Shown in pieces: positions 7,351-15,731 of a stretch of DNA of 47,414 nt (position 1 is its first letter; each line of letters starts with the position of its first letter). The position numbers and the translations under genes are program-made. Under the pieces are notes generated by a model, which searched no databases, had not been told where the DNA came from, and saw only the letters and a program-made list of their open reading frames with translations. This stretch comes from CAYGJN01 sp964350135 (GTDB lineage: Bacteria > Bdellovibrionota > Bacteriovoracia > Bacteriovoracales > Bacteriovoracaceae), in NCBI GenBank assembly GCA_964350135.1, contig CAYGJN010000003.1:1-47414 (forward strand), written 5' to 3'.

Positions 7351-8777
7351 TTGAAATTCAAAACTATATTGATGGAAAATTACAACCTGCACTAGACGGA
7401 AGTTTTTTAGACAATTTTAATCCTGCGACTGAAGAAGTTTACTCACAAATACCTGATTCAAAAAATAACGATATTGATCTTGCTGTTAAGTCTGCCCAAA
7501 AAGCCTTTCCGCTTTGGAGTGCTCTTTCTAAAAAAGAGAGAGTCTCTTATTTGATTAAAATTGCTGACCTTATTAAAAAAAATGCTAGTGAGCTTGCAAG
7601 AGCAGAAAGCATTGATAATGGAAAACCAATAAGTCTTAGTAGTTCAGTTGATATTCCCAGGGCAGAGCTAAACTTACGTTATTTTAGCGAAGAGGTCTTA
7701 GAGTTTGGTGAGAAAAATTATCAAGACATTGGTCAAGGTGATAATACAACTTATTTTGCCCCTCTGGGTGTAGTGGGAGTTATCTCTCCTTGGAATCTAC
7801 CGTTATATCTTTTTACTTGGAAAATCGCTCCGGCCCTGGCCCTTGGTTGCACCGTTATTGCTAAACCAAGTGAAGTAACACCAATGACTGCATTTTTATT
7901 TAGCAAACTATGTATTGAAGCAGGTCTTCCTGCAGGTGTTTTAAATATTGTCCATGGAACAGGAAATAATGTTGGTGACGCCATGACATCTCATCCAGAG
8001 ATTAAGGCCGTCTCTTTCACTGGATCTAGTAGGACTGGAAAGATTATTGCAAAAAATTGTGGCGCTAATCTAAAAAAATACTCACTTGAGATGGGTGGAA
8101 AAAATGCCAATATAATATTTGCTGATTGTGATTTTGAAAAAGCATTAAAAACAACACTTAGATCAAGTTTTGCCAATCAAGGACAAATTTGTCTTTGTGG
8201 CTCGAGAATTTATATTGAAAGACCTCTATATGAACGTTTTAAAAATGCACTTATTGAAAAGACGAACTCTCTTGTTCAAGGAGATCCACTCCAAGAGACT
8301 ACTCAGCAAGGAGCAGTTGTTTCAAAAGAGCATTTTGAAAAGATAATGTCTTATATAGAGATCGCTAAATCAGAGGGCGGAACTATTCTTTGTGGAGGAG
8401 AGCGTTTTGGTGATAAAGGCTATTTTATTCAACCTACTCTAATTGAGGGACTCTCAACAAATGCAAGATGCAATCAAGAAGAAATTTTTGGGCCTATGGC
8501 CTGCCTTATTCCCTTTGATAGTGAAGAAGAAGTTATTGAAGAGGCCAACAACTCTCAGTATGGACTAAGCTGTAGTATTTGGACCAAAGATCTAGAACGT
8601 GGTGAAAGAGTTGCTAAAAAAATTGAAGCTGGTGTACTTTGGGTAAATACATGGATGAGCCGTGATTTAAAAACTCCTTTTGGGGGTGTTAAAGATTCAG
8701 GGAGGGGACGTGAAGGTGGCCGTTATAGTTTAGAGTTTTTTAGTGAAATTAAAAATATTTGTTTAATGAGAGATTAA
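7347..8777 (+). CDS. 2-aminomuconate 6-semialdehyde dehydrogenase (aldehyde dehydrogenase family)
   Basis: A 476-residue NAD-dependent aldehyde dehydrogenase. The core is intact: PWNLP (N149), KPSEVTP, FTGSSRTG, general base E248 in LEMGGKN, catalytic Cys 282 in NQGQICLC, and EEIFGP further on. Within the family the NQGQICLC.SR signature and length fit 2-hydroxymuconic/2-aminomuconic semialdehyde dehydrogenases. Position between kynurenine formamidase and aminomuconate deaminase points to oxidation of 2-aminomuconate semialdehyde to 2-aminomuconate, which diverts the intermediate from picolinate or quinolinate. It overlaps kynB by 4 bp and lies 1 bp from the next gene. Confidence 0.85.
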   Translation: MIEIQNYIDGKLQPALDGSFLDNFNPATEEVYSQIPDSKNNDIDLAVKSAQKAFPLWSALSKKERVSYLIKIADLIKKNASELARAESIDNGKPISLSSSVDIPRAELNLRYFSEEVLEFGEKNYQDIGQGDNTTYFAPLGVVGVISPWNLPLYLFTWKIAPALALGCTVIAKPSEVTPMTAFLFSKLCIEAGLPAGVLNIVHGTGNNVGDAMTSHPEIKAVSFTGSSRTGKIIAKNCGANLKKYSLEMGGKNANIIFADCDFEKALKTTLRSSFANQGQICLCGSRIYIERPLYERFKNALIEKTNSLVQGDPLQETTQQGAVVSKEHFEKIMSYIEIAKSEGGTILCGGERFGDKGYFIQPTLIEGLSTNARCNQEEIFGPMACLIPFDSEEEVIEEANNSQYGLSCSIWTKDLERGERVAKKIEAGVLWVNTWMSRDLKTPFGGVKDSGRGREGGRYSLEFFSEIKNICLMRD

Positions 8778-8778
8778 G

Positions 8779-9204
8779 ATGAGTGATATTACACATTCAA
8801 ACACTGCCCCTGAACCTGTTGGTGCTTACCCCCACGCAAGACGTGTTGGTAATTTGCTTTTTCTTTCAGGAGTAGGTCCAAGAGAAAAAGGTACAAAAAC
8901 AATCCCTGGAGTAGAGCTTGATAAAGATGGAAGTATTAAAAGTTATGATATTGCAGCTCAATGCCATAGTGTTTTTAAAAATGTAAAAACAATTTTAGAA
9001 GATGCAGGAAGTAGCTGGGATAATCTTGTTGATGTAACAGTTTTTCTAACAAATATGAAAGATGATTTCAAAATTTACAATGAACTTTATAAACAATACT
9101 TTGAAAAGGCCCAACCTTGTAGAACCACTCTAGAAATTAATTGTCTTCCCACTCCTATTGCTATTGAACTTAAATGTATTGCAACTATTGGAGAAGATAA
9201 ATGA
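8779..9204 (+). CDS. 2-aminomuconate deaminase (RidA-like family)
   Basis: A 141-residue YjgF/RidA-fold protein. The pattern AYPHARRVGNLLFLSGVGPR, an IPGV segment, and CRTTLEINCLP with the fold's conserved arginine match the 2-aminomuconate deaminases of 2-nitrobenzoate and 2-aminophenol pathways (NbaF/AmnE type). It would release ammonia from 2-aminomuconate to give 4-oxalocrotonate, the substrate of the decarboxylase in the left operon. The end overlaps the dioxygenase start by 4 bp (ATGA). A general imine deaminase role is the alternative, but the neighbours make the pathway role more likely. Confidence 0.83.
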   Translation: MSDITHSNTAPEPVGAYPHARRVGNLLFLSGVGPREKGTKTIPGVELDKDGSIKSYDIAAQCHSVFKNVKTILEDAGSSWDNLVDVTVFLTNMKDDFKIYNELYKQYFEKAQPCRTTLEINCLPTPIAIELKCIATIGEDK

Positions 9205-9722
9205 GCATCCAAAGACCATTTAATTTTAAAGGATGGATTGAAGAAAACAGGCACCTTTTAAAACCCCCAGTGGGAAATAAATGTGTTTATAAAGACGGCA
9301 CTTATATTGTTATGGTTGTTGGTGGTCCAAATAGCCGGACAGATTTTCATGTCAATGAAACTGATGAGTTCTTCTATCAATTGGAAGGAGATATTTTTCT
9401 TCGGATTATCAATAAGCTTGGTGCGGTAGAAGAAATCCAAATTAAAGAAGGTGATATTTTCATGTTACCAGGTGGTGTTCCCCACTCCCCTCAGCGATCT
9501 AAAAACTCAGTAGGTTTAGTTATTGAACTGACCAGGCTAGAACATATGAAAGATGGTCTTCAGTGGTATTGTGCTAAATGCACAAATAAACTTTATGAGG
9601 AATTTTTTCATCTTAAAAATATTGAAACTGATTTTGGCGCTGTTTTTGATCGTTATTTTAATAGTGACCATACAAAATGTGAGAAATGTGGTCACCTAAA
9701 TGGCAAAGAGTGGAACCCTTAA
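9201..9722 (+). CDS. 3-hydroxyanthranilate 3,4-dioxygenase
   Basis: A 173-residue cupin dioxygenase that opens the 3-hydroxyanthranilate ring to 2-amino-3-carboxymuconate semialdehyde. Fe(II) ligands H50, E56 and H95 are present (FHVNETDEFFY and GGVPHSP), as are substrate arginines R46 and R99. The C-terminal rubredoxin-like Cys pairs, C124/C127 and C160/C163, are intact, as in the bacterial enzymes with a second iron site. The stop overlaps the next start (TAATG). All residues expected for activity are present. Confidence 0.92.
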   Translation: MSIQRPFNFKGWIEENRHLLKPPVGNKCVYKDGTYIVMVVGGPNSRTDFHVNETDEFFYQLEGDIFLRIINKLGAVEEIQIKEGDIFMLPGGVPHSPQRSKNSVGLVIELTRLEHMKDGLQWYCAKCTNKLYEEFFHLKNIETDFGAVFDRYFNSDHTKCEKCGHLNGKEWNP

Positions 9723-10738
9723 TGAAAATTGATATTCACACCCATATATTGCCTCCAGAGATACCTAAGTTTAAAGACAAGTTTGGCTACGGAGGTTTTA
9801 TTGAACTCATCAGAGACCATAAAAACTGCTGCGCCGATATGGTGGATGATTCAGGAAAGTTTTTTAGAAAAGTTGATGATAATACATACCTGCCCGAAGC
9901 AAGAATAAAAGACTGTGACCATCATAATGTTGATATTCAAGTACTCTCAACTGTTCCTGTTATGTTTTCTTACTGGACTAAACCAGATGACGGACTCTAT
10001 ATATCACAGCATTTAAATGATCATATCAGCTCTGTAGTAGAGAATTTCCCTAAACGTTTTATTGGTCTTGGAACACTTCCCATGCAGGCACCCAAACTTG
10101 CAATAAAAGAACTTGAAAGAATTAAGTCATTAGGACTTTTAGGAATTCAAATTGGTACTCATATCAATGATATGAACCTCGATGATGAAAAACTTTTTCC
10201 TATTTTTGAAGCCTGTGATGCTCTTGGACTCTCCGTTTTTATTCACCCATGGGATATGATGGGTGCACAGAAAATGCAAAAATACTGGCTACCTTGGTTA
10301 GTTGGAATGCCTGCAGAGAGTTCACTTGCAATATGTTCTCTTATATTTGGTGGAGTCTTTGAACGTCTACCCAATCTTCGTGTGGCCTTTGCTCATGGTG
10401 GAGGGTCTTTTCCAATGACGATTGGTCGAATTGAGCATGGTTTTAATGTTAGACCAGATTTATGTGCTATTGATAATAAAATAAACCCTAAAGACTACCT
10501 CGGAAAATTCTACTTAGACTCACTTGTTCATGATCCAAAGGTATTGGAGTATATAGTTGATCTAGTAGGAGCTGATAAAGTTTGTCTTGGAACAGATTAT
10601 CCATTTCCTCTTGGAGAGCTAGACCCTGGTAAACTTATTGAGAACTCAAGTTTTTCAAAAGAAATAAAAGAAAAGCTTTTAAGTAGCAATGCTTTAAACT
10701 GGTTAAATATTGATAGAAATTATTTTCTTAAAGGTTAG
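9722..10738 (+). CDS. 2-amino-3-carboxymuconate 6-semialdehyde decarboxylase (ACMSD)
   Basis: A 338-residue amidohydrolase-fold zinc decarboxylase. Ligands H6 and H8 (DIHTHILP), H175 (FIHPWD) and D292 (LGTDYPFPLGE), and the catalytic H225 (AFAHGGG), all fall where the Pseudomonas enzyme has them. It acts on the dioxygenase product and commits it to breakdown, not to quinolinate/NAD synthesis. The ATG at 9722 overlaps the previous stop; an upstream ATG at 9686 lies inside the dioxygenase gene and was rejected because the HxH motif belongs at the N-terminus. Confidence 0.92.
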   Translation: MKIDIHTHILPPEIPKFKDKFGYGGFIELIRDHKNCCADMVDDSGKFFRKVDDNTYLPEARIKDCDHHNVDIQVLSTVPVMFSYWTKPDDGLYISQHLNDHISSVVENFPKRFIGLGTLPMQAPKLAIKELERIKSLGLLGIQIGTHINDMNLDDEKLFPIFEACDALGLSVFIHPWDMMGAQKMQKYWLPWLVGMPAESSLAICSLIFGGVFERLPNLRVAFAHGGGSFPMTIGRIEHGFNVRPDLCAIDNKINPKDYLGKFYLDSLVHDPKVLEYIVDLVGADKVCLGTDYPFPLGELDPGKLIENSSFSKEIKEKLLSSNALNWLNIDRNYFLKG

Positions 10739-10740
10739 TT

Positions 10741-11472
10741 ATGAATTTAAATCTTAAAGGTAAAACTGCTCTTGTTATGGGATCCTCACAAGGTTTGGGT
10801 CGCGCTTGTGCAGAGTCATTAATTAATGAGGGTGTTCGGGTAGCATTATGCTCAAGATCGAAAGATTCTTTAAGTAATACCGCCCAGGAGATAGGAGCAG
10901 AAACTTTTTTCCCATGTGATCTTACAAAGCCTTATGCTGGAAAAGATGCTACAGAACAGGCCCTTAAGCATTTTGGAAATCTTGATATTTTAGTAACTAA
11001 TACTGGAGGCCCTGCTAAAGGAGACTTTAAAGATATCTCAAGAGAACAATGGCTAATAGATTTTGAATCAATATGGATGTCAGTAGTTGAAGCTACTCAA
11101 ACGGCCCTACCTATTATGCAAAAAAACAAATATGGCCGAATTTTAATGATTACATCTATTGCAGCTCAGATACCTCTGCCTGGTCTTACAACATCTAATG
11201 GACTAAGAGCTGGTCTTTATGGATTGGCCAGATCAATGGCCAAAGAATATGCAAAAGATGGTATTACGGCCAACCTGCTACTTCCAGGCTATACCAGCAC
11301 AGACCGGCTAAAAGCACTCAATCTATCAGATGAAAAAGTAAAATCTATGGTACCTGCTGGACGACTAGGTTCTCCTCATGAGCTTGCAGATCTTTGTGCA
11401 TTTTTGGCCAGTGAGAAAGGATCATATATAACAGGTCAGAGTATTGCTATTGATGGAGCAGCTTCTATTTAG
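10741..11472 (+). CDS. Short-chain dehydrogenase/reductase lacking the YxxxK motif
   Basis: A 243-residue SDR with a normal cofactor motif (GSSQGLG, residues 14-20), a TNTGGP segment, and the catalytic serine S139 in MITSIAA. The tyrosine and lysine of the catalytic YxxxK are replaced by S152 and R156 (SNGLR), as in a known side branch of SDRs with SNxLR. The C-terminal DGA fits the family. It is the last gene of the right operon, 2 bp after ACMSD. Its step is unclear; no known step of this pathway needs an SDR. Its stop overlaps the convergent RND stop by 4 bp. Confidence 0.8.
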   Translation: MNLNLKGKTALVMGSSQGLGRACAESLINEGVRVALCSRSKDSLSNTAQEIGAETFFPCDLTKPYAGKDATEQALKHFGNLDILVTNTGGPAKGDFKDISREQWLIDFESIWMSVVEATQTALPIMQKNKYGRILMITSIAAQIPLPGLTTSNGLRAGLYGLARSMAKEYAKDGITANLLLPGYTSTDRLKALNLSDEKVKSMVPAGRLGSPHELADLCAFLASEKGSYITGQSIAIDGAASI

Positions 11473-14400
11473 AGATAATTTTTCCCTTTAGTCAGTGAAT
11501 AAAGACATGGAATGATAACAAGAGTAATCACTGTTGCAAATGCTAACCCCCATCCCATAACAAGCATCATCTCAGAAAGCATGGAGTCATACCCTGCAAA
11601 TCCATAAGCAGTTGGAAGAATAGCTGCCATAGTCGTAAGGGTTGTAATAATAACAGGTCTTAACCTAGATGTAGCTGCATCAATAAAACTTAAACTCTTA
11701 TCTTTAAAAGAACGCTCTAGTTTATCTATCATAATAATAGAATCATTTATCACAACACCTATCATTCCTAATGCTCCTATGGCCCCAAAAAAACCATAGA
11801 CACTCATTCCATGTGTAATAAGAACCATAATGGCACCACCAAGGCCAAATGGAATGATTGCAAGAATTAAAAATGGAGTCGTTAAAGAATTAAACATAAT
11901 AATAAGTACAAAATAAATTAAAAAGACAACTAGTATTAACGAGTCTCTAAAATTTGATTGAGAATCACGTGAATCTTCAATCTCACCAATAAATTTTAAT
12001 ATTGATGAGGGATAAGATTTTGAAATAAGAGGAAATAACTCTGCTTCTAATTTCTCTGCTGCTTCTAAAGGAGTAACCCCACTACCAGGCTTAACATCAG
12101 CATAAATAACAATCGTTCTCTTCCCATTAATACGACTAATATTTACTGGTCTTTTAACTTCTTCAATACTTATAAATTTATCAAGAAGAATTAATTGCTT
12201 TTGTTTATTTTCAACCTTCAACTTTAAAAGAGCGTCTAAACTTAATTTATAACTGTCAGGAACAGTTAGTCTAAGTTCCACTTCTTCATCACCTTTATTA
12301 ATTGTATAGAGGATCGTCCCCTCTACAAATGTTCTTAAGGCCGTGGTCACAGAATTTGGATCAATATCAAAGCGAATTAAAGATCCTTGATCAATTTTAA
12401 AAATAAACTCTTTTTTAATAAGAGGTCTTTCAAGCTCTACTCCTTCAAGGTTATTATCAGCATCCATATATTCTTTAATTTTCTTGGCAATCTGAGCTCT
12501 CAATTCATCATTGTTTTCTTGTACTTGTAACTCAATTGCACTTCCTGAGTCTCTTCCCCAACGGCTATTAAGAATTTTTACAGAACTAAGCTCTTTGAAC
12601 TCCTTTGACTTTTTAGTCCATTTTTCTTTTAACTGCTTAAGTGAGACTTCTCTTTCATCAGCTCTAGTAAGCTCAACAGAGATGCCAGCTTCATTTTCTT
12701 TAACAGCGCCACCTCTGCGGCTTTGACCGATACGACTTCTTACAGCTGTAACAATACCTGGGCCTTCTGAATAAAACATATCGTCAAGTCCTGAAATATC
12801 ATATGCTGTTTCATACCGATTTGTCCCTTCGGCTGTTTCTACCTTAACAAAAACTTCACTACTTTCTTCCCTCGGGAACATGCTAAATTTCATCTGTGTA
12901 GCAAAAAGATAAAATAAACCAATAATAAGTATAAGTGCACCTAGCAAGATAGGGATGCGGAAGTTTAAAATCTTTTCAAGAAATTGACTGTATCTTTTTT
13001 CCCAAACTAAAAACCATGTATTCTTTGAATAAGAAAATTTATCAAGAAAAGGGGTTTTCCCTGATAAATGTGCAGGAAGAATAAAGTATGATTCAATCAA
13101 GCTTCCGATCAACATTAAAATTACCATCAATGGCATATAAGATACAAATTTACCAAAATGTCCGTCGAAAAAAAACAAGGGTAAAAAAGCAATACAAGTT
13201 GTTACTATGCTTGCAAGTATTGGTGAAAATACTTCTAGTGTCGCATCTACTGCAGCTTTATGTAGTGGAACACCAGCTTCTTTATAACGAGTTATATTTT
13301 CAGCAACAATAATAGCATCATCAACTACAATTCCTAACACAATAATGATCCCACAAAGAGTGATATTATTGACTGTATAACCAAACAAAAAAGCACAAAT
13401 TATTGTAAAAGCTAAAGAAAATGGAATACCTGAGGCAACCCAAAACCCAGTTGCAGGGTTTAGAAAAAGCATTAATACAACAAATATTAAAACAAACCCT
13501 ATAACCATATTCCAAGTAATAATAGATAATCTGTTTTGAACATCTGATGATTCATCATCCATTAGATAAATTGATACATTAGAGTCAGAGTTAATCTTGT
13601 TAAATCTATCTACAAAACCCACAACAGCATCTTTAGCAGTTAAGATATCTGATGAGATGGATTTTTTAACATTTAAAATAATTGCTTCATGTCCATTTAC
13701 TTTATAAATACTATTAACTCTTTCAAACCCAGGGGCGATATCAGCGATTTGTGAAAGTTTCAACCTTGGTCCAGTGTATGAACCTTTTAAAATCAAGTTC
13801 TCTAAAGACTCAACCGTATCTAATTCATTTAAGGCAGTAACCTTAGATTCTTCACGATCATTAAGAGAACCTATAGGAGTTCTAATATGATTTTTTCTTA
13901 TTTGGTTAAAAACTTCAGAGATCGAAATTTGATACTTATTAAGTTCACTGGGGCGAATAAGAACTTGAAGTTCTGGTTCTAAATAACCAGATTTTTCAAT
14001 ACTACTGATTTGAGGTTGTGCAACGATTTGATTCTCAAAAGTATGAGCATACTTTTGTAATTCCAATCGAGACTCATAATCTAGAACTTTTTTCTTTTTA
14101 TGAACAAGGGCAATATCTATAATTGCTTTTTCGCTAGATTTAAACTGCCTAAATCTTGGAATCTCACGTACATCATCAGGAAGCTTTACTCTTAATACTG
14201 CATCTTTGATTTCTTGAATAACTTCTTTTTTATCTTCTACATTTGGATTTATTGAAATGCGAAAAGAGCTGCTTGCAAGACTTGATGTACTACTAATTTC
14301 TTCAATGCCACTTACTGATTTTAACTCTTCTTCAATTGGTTTTGTTACAAAAAGCTCTACATCCTCAGCTGGTGCACCTGGATAACTTACAACTACTCTT

Positions 14401-14537
14401 AGCCAGTCCATTGCAAACTCTGGCATCTCTTCTTTTCCTATTTTATTCCAACTAAAAGCCGCAATTAATAATATTCCCACGAAAAAAAGATTTGTTAAAA
14501 GATGCCGAGTCGAAAAGAACTGGATAAGAAATTTCAT
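11469..14537 (-). CDS. RND-family efflux permease (HAE1-like inner-membrane pump)
   Basis: A 1022-residue resistance-nodulation-division transporter. It shows an N-terminal membrane helix, a periplasmic porter domain beginning with EEMPEFAMDWLRVVVSYPGA, a mid-protein block of membrane helices with the proton-relay motif GIVVDDAIIVAENI, a second periplasmic half, and C-terminal helices with GVVINDSIIMIDKL. Such pumps work with a periplasmic adaptor and an outer-membrane channel, and neither gene is next to it. It could be a drug or lipid exporter; the substrate cannot be read from sequence. The ATG at 14535-14537 is followed by a typical MKFLI start. Confidence 0.9.
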   Translation of the reverse strand: MKFLIQFFSTRHLLTNLFFVGILLIAAFSWNKIGKEEMPEFAMDWLRVVVSYPGAPAEDVELFVTKPIEEELKSVSGIEEISSTSSLASSSFRISINPNVEDKKEVIQEIKDAVLRVKLPDDVREIPRFRQFKSSEKAIIDIALVHKKKKVLDYESRLELQKYAHTFENQIVAQPQISSIEKSGYLEPELQVLIRPSELNKYQISISEVFNQIRKNHIRTPIGSLNDREESKVTALNELDTVESLENLILKGSYTGPRLKLSQIADIAPGFERVNSIYKVNGHEAIILNVKKSISSDILTAKDAVVGFVDRFNKINSDSNVSIYLMDDESSDVQNRLSIITWNMVIGFVLIFVVLMLFLNPATGFWVASGIPFSLAFTIICAFLFGYTVNNITLCGIIIVLGIVVDDAIIVAENITRYKEAGVPLHKAAVDATLEVFSPILASIVTTCIAFLPLFFFDGHFGKFVSYMPLMVILMLIGSLIESYFILPAHLSGKTPFLDKFSYSKNTWFLVWEKRYSQFLEKILNFRIPILLGALILIIGLFYLFATQMKFSMFPREESSEVFVKVETAEGTNRYETAYDISGLDDMFYSEGPGIVTAVRSRIGQSRRGGAVKENEAGISVELTRADEREVSLKQLKEKWTKKSKEFKELSSVKILNSRWGRDSGSAIELQVQENNDELRAQIAKKIKEYMDADNNLEGVELERPLIKKEFIFKIDQGSLIRFDIDPNSVTTALRTFVEGTILYTINKGDEEVELRLTVPDSYKLSLDALLKLKVENKQKQLILLDKFISIEEVKRPVNISRINGKRTIVIYADVKPGSGVTPLEAAEKLEAELFPLISKSYPSSILKFIGEIEDSRDSQSNFRDSLILVVFLIYFVLIIMFNSLTTPFLILAIIPFGLGGAIMVLITHGMSVYGFFGAIGALGMIGVVINDSIIMIDKLERSFKDKSLSFIDAATSRLRPVIITTLTTMAAILPTAYGFAGYDSMLSEMMLVMGWGLAFATVITLVIIPCLYSLTKGKNYL

Positions 14538-14610
14538 TAGATAAGTATCTCAAGAAATTTACCAAAAGCAAGATGAGAGGCCAATGAGAAAGAACTAGAT
14601 AAGTAGAGTA

Positions 14611-15294
14611 TTAACCAGGAAGTTGAAAATCTGTTAGCTCTATTTCATCAAAAAATTGAACACCAATACGATAAAATTGCTTATTATCTTGTAATGGCTG
14701 AACATACACAATTTTACCTTGAATAGTGTGATCAAATTCTAGACCAAAAAGCTTTGTGATATGAATTGTATCATTTTCATATTTGAAATATTTAAGCTTT
14801 GAAGAAGAAACTAACATTCCAAGCCCTGTGCTTGATACATCCAATAAGCTTAATGTGAATGCTTTTTTGTTCTTAATAAAATCAATTTGTCTTTTGTCTC
14901 GACAATCTTCATTAAGAATTATTCGAGGGACCTTTTTTTGTTTTTTAACAACTAATTGTACAGGCGGCATAATAAAAAAATGTTGTTTGGATACATAAAC
15001 GATCTTAACTTCAGCGATATACTTCTTTGAGTCTGTATAAACATAAAGTGGATTATCTTTATCTAGAGTTGCAAGATCAGCTTCTGGACTATCATGAGTT
15101 AAAACAACTCTTATCTCTGGTTCATAAGGGTTTATCTCTTCAATAAACAGCTTATACTCTTTTCTTGAACCGTTTGATCTTTTTTGCCAACCGTTGAAGA
15201 CGACCCTGTTTTTCACAAGATATTTCAAAAAATCCTCTACTTCATAAAGGCAATCTGTTTTTTTGTATTCTTCAATATTCACATACTCAATCAA
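14611..15294 (-). CDS. PilZ-domain protein, possible c-di-GMP effector
   Basis: A 227-residue soluble protein with an N-terminal YcgR-like region and a C-terminal PilZ domain from about residue 120. The second PilZ motif is clear (LLDVSSTGLG), while the first, normally RxxxR, reads KKVPR, so one arginine is lysine; c-di-GMP affinity may be reduced. The TTG start at 15294 is supported by AAGGAG six bases upstream. It would tie motility or surface behaviour to c-di-GMP. It stands alone on the minus strand. Confidence 0.72.
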   Translation of the reverse strand: MIEYVNIEEYKKTDCLYEVEDFLKYLVKNRVVFNGWQKRSNGSRKEYKLFIEEINPYEPEIRVVLTHDSPEADLATLDKDNPLYVYTDSKKYIAEVKIVYVSKQHFFIMPPVQLVVKKQKKVPRIILNEDCRDKRQIDFIKNKKAFTLSLLDVSSTGLGMLVSSSKLKYFKYENDTIHITKLFGLEFDHTIQGKIVYVQPLQDNKQFYRIGVQFFDEIELTDFQLPG

Positions 15295-15514
15295 GAGAAA
15301 CTCCTTGGGACTAACTCTATTTTTTTATCGGCATATACTTATTGTTCTTAAATAGTATTTCAAAATTTATCTTTGGAAAAACTTCTCTTAATTGACAATA
15401 TTATTAGTCATTTAACTAAACAAAATACACTGTCTCTCTCTTTAAGTATTTAATAACCTATTCATTTATCTCTAGTTTTTGATCTTAGGTTATTCTCTAT
15501 AAAAGGAAAGATTA

Positions 15515-15703
15515 ATGAGAATTTCACCTTATTCAAATAATTATAACTACAATACCTATAGGCCTAAAAGGAATACTGAAAGCCAGGAAACTAAACAAAT
15601 ACGTCAAGTATCACAAGAGATTCAACGCATAAATCAACAAACAGAGTATGTTAAAGAGAATGGAAAGCTTCCTACTCCTACACCTGATTTTTATAAGAAG
15701 TAG
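15515..15703 (+). CDS. Small protein of unknown function (62 residues)
   Basis: Starts MRISPYSNNYNYN, with an Asn/Tyr-rich head, then a Gln/Glu-rich stretch (about residues 24-48) likely to form a helix, and a Pro-rich tail. There is no signal peptide or Cys. A good AAAGGAAAG site precedes the ATG. Similar N-termini occur in small flagellar or structural proteins, but I do not recognise a family. The divergent gap to the PilZ gene (15295-15514, 220 bases) is AT-rich; it holds a TTGACA at 15392-15397 without a convincing -10. Confidence 0.5.
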   Translation: MRISPYSNNYNYNTYRPKRNTESQETKQIRQVSQEIQRINQQTEYVKENGKLPTPTPDFYKK

Positions 15704-15731
15704 TTTCCATCTAAAATAACCCAGTTATCTA

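Noticed and set aside
11469..14537. Idea that the RND permease is part of a complete tripartite pump
   Set aside because: No adaptor or outer-membrane channel gene lies on either side in this window.
15392..15397. A perfect TTGACA in the gap before the 62-residue gene
   Set aside because: No acceptable -10 lies at 16-18 bases; the call would rest on one hexamer.
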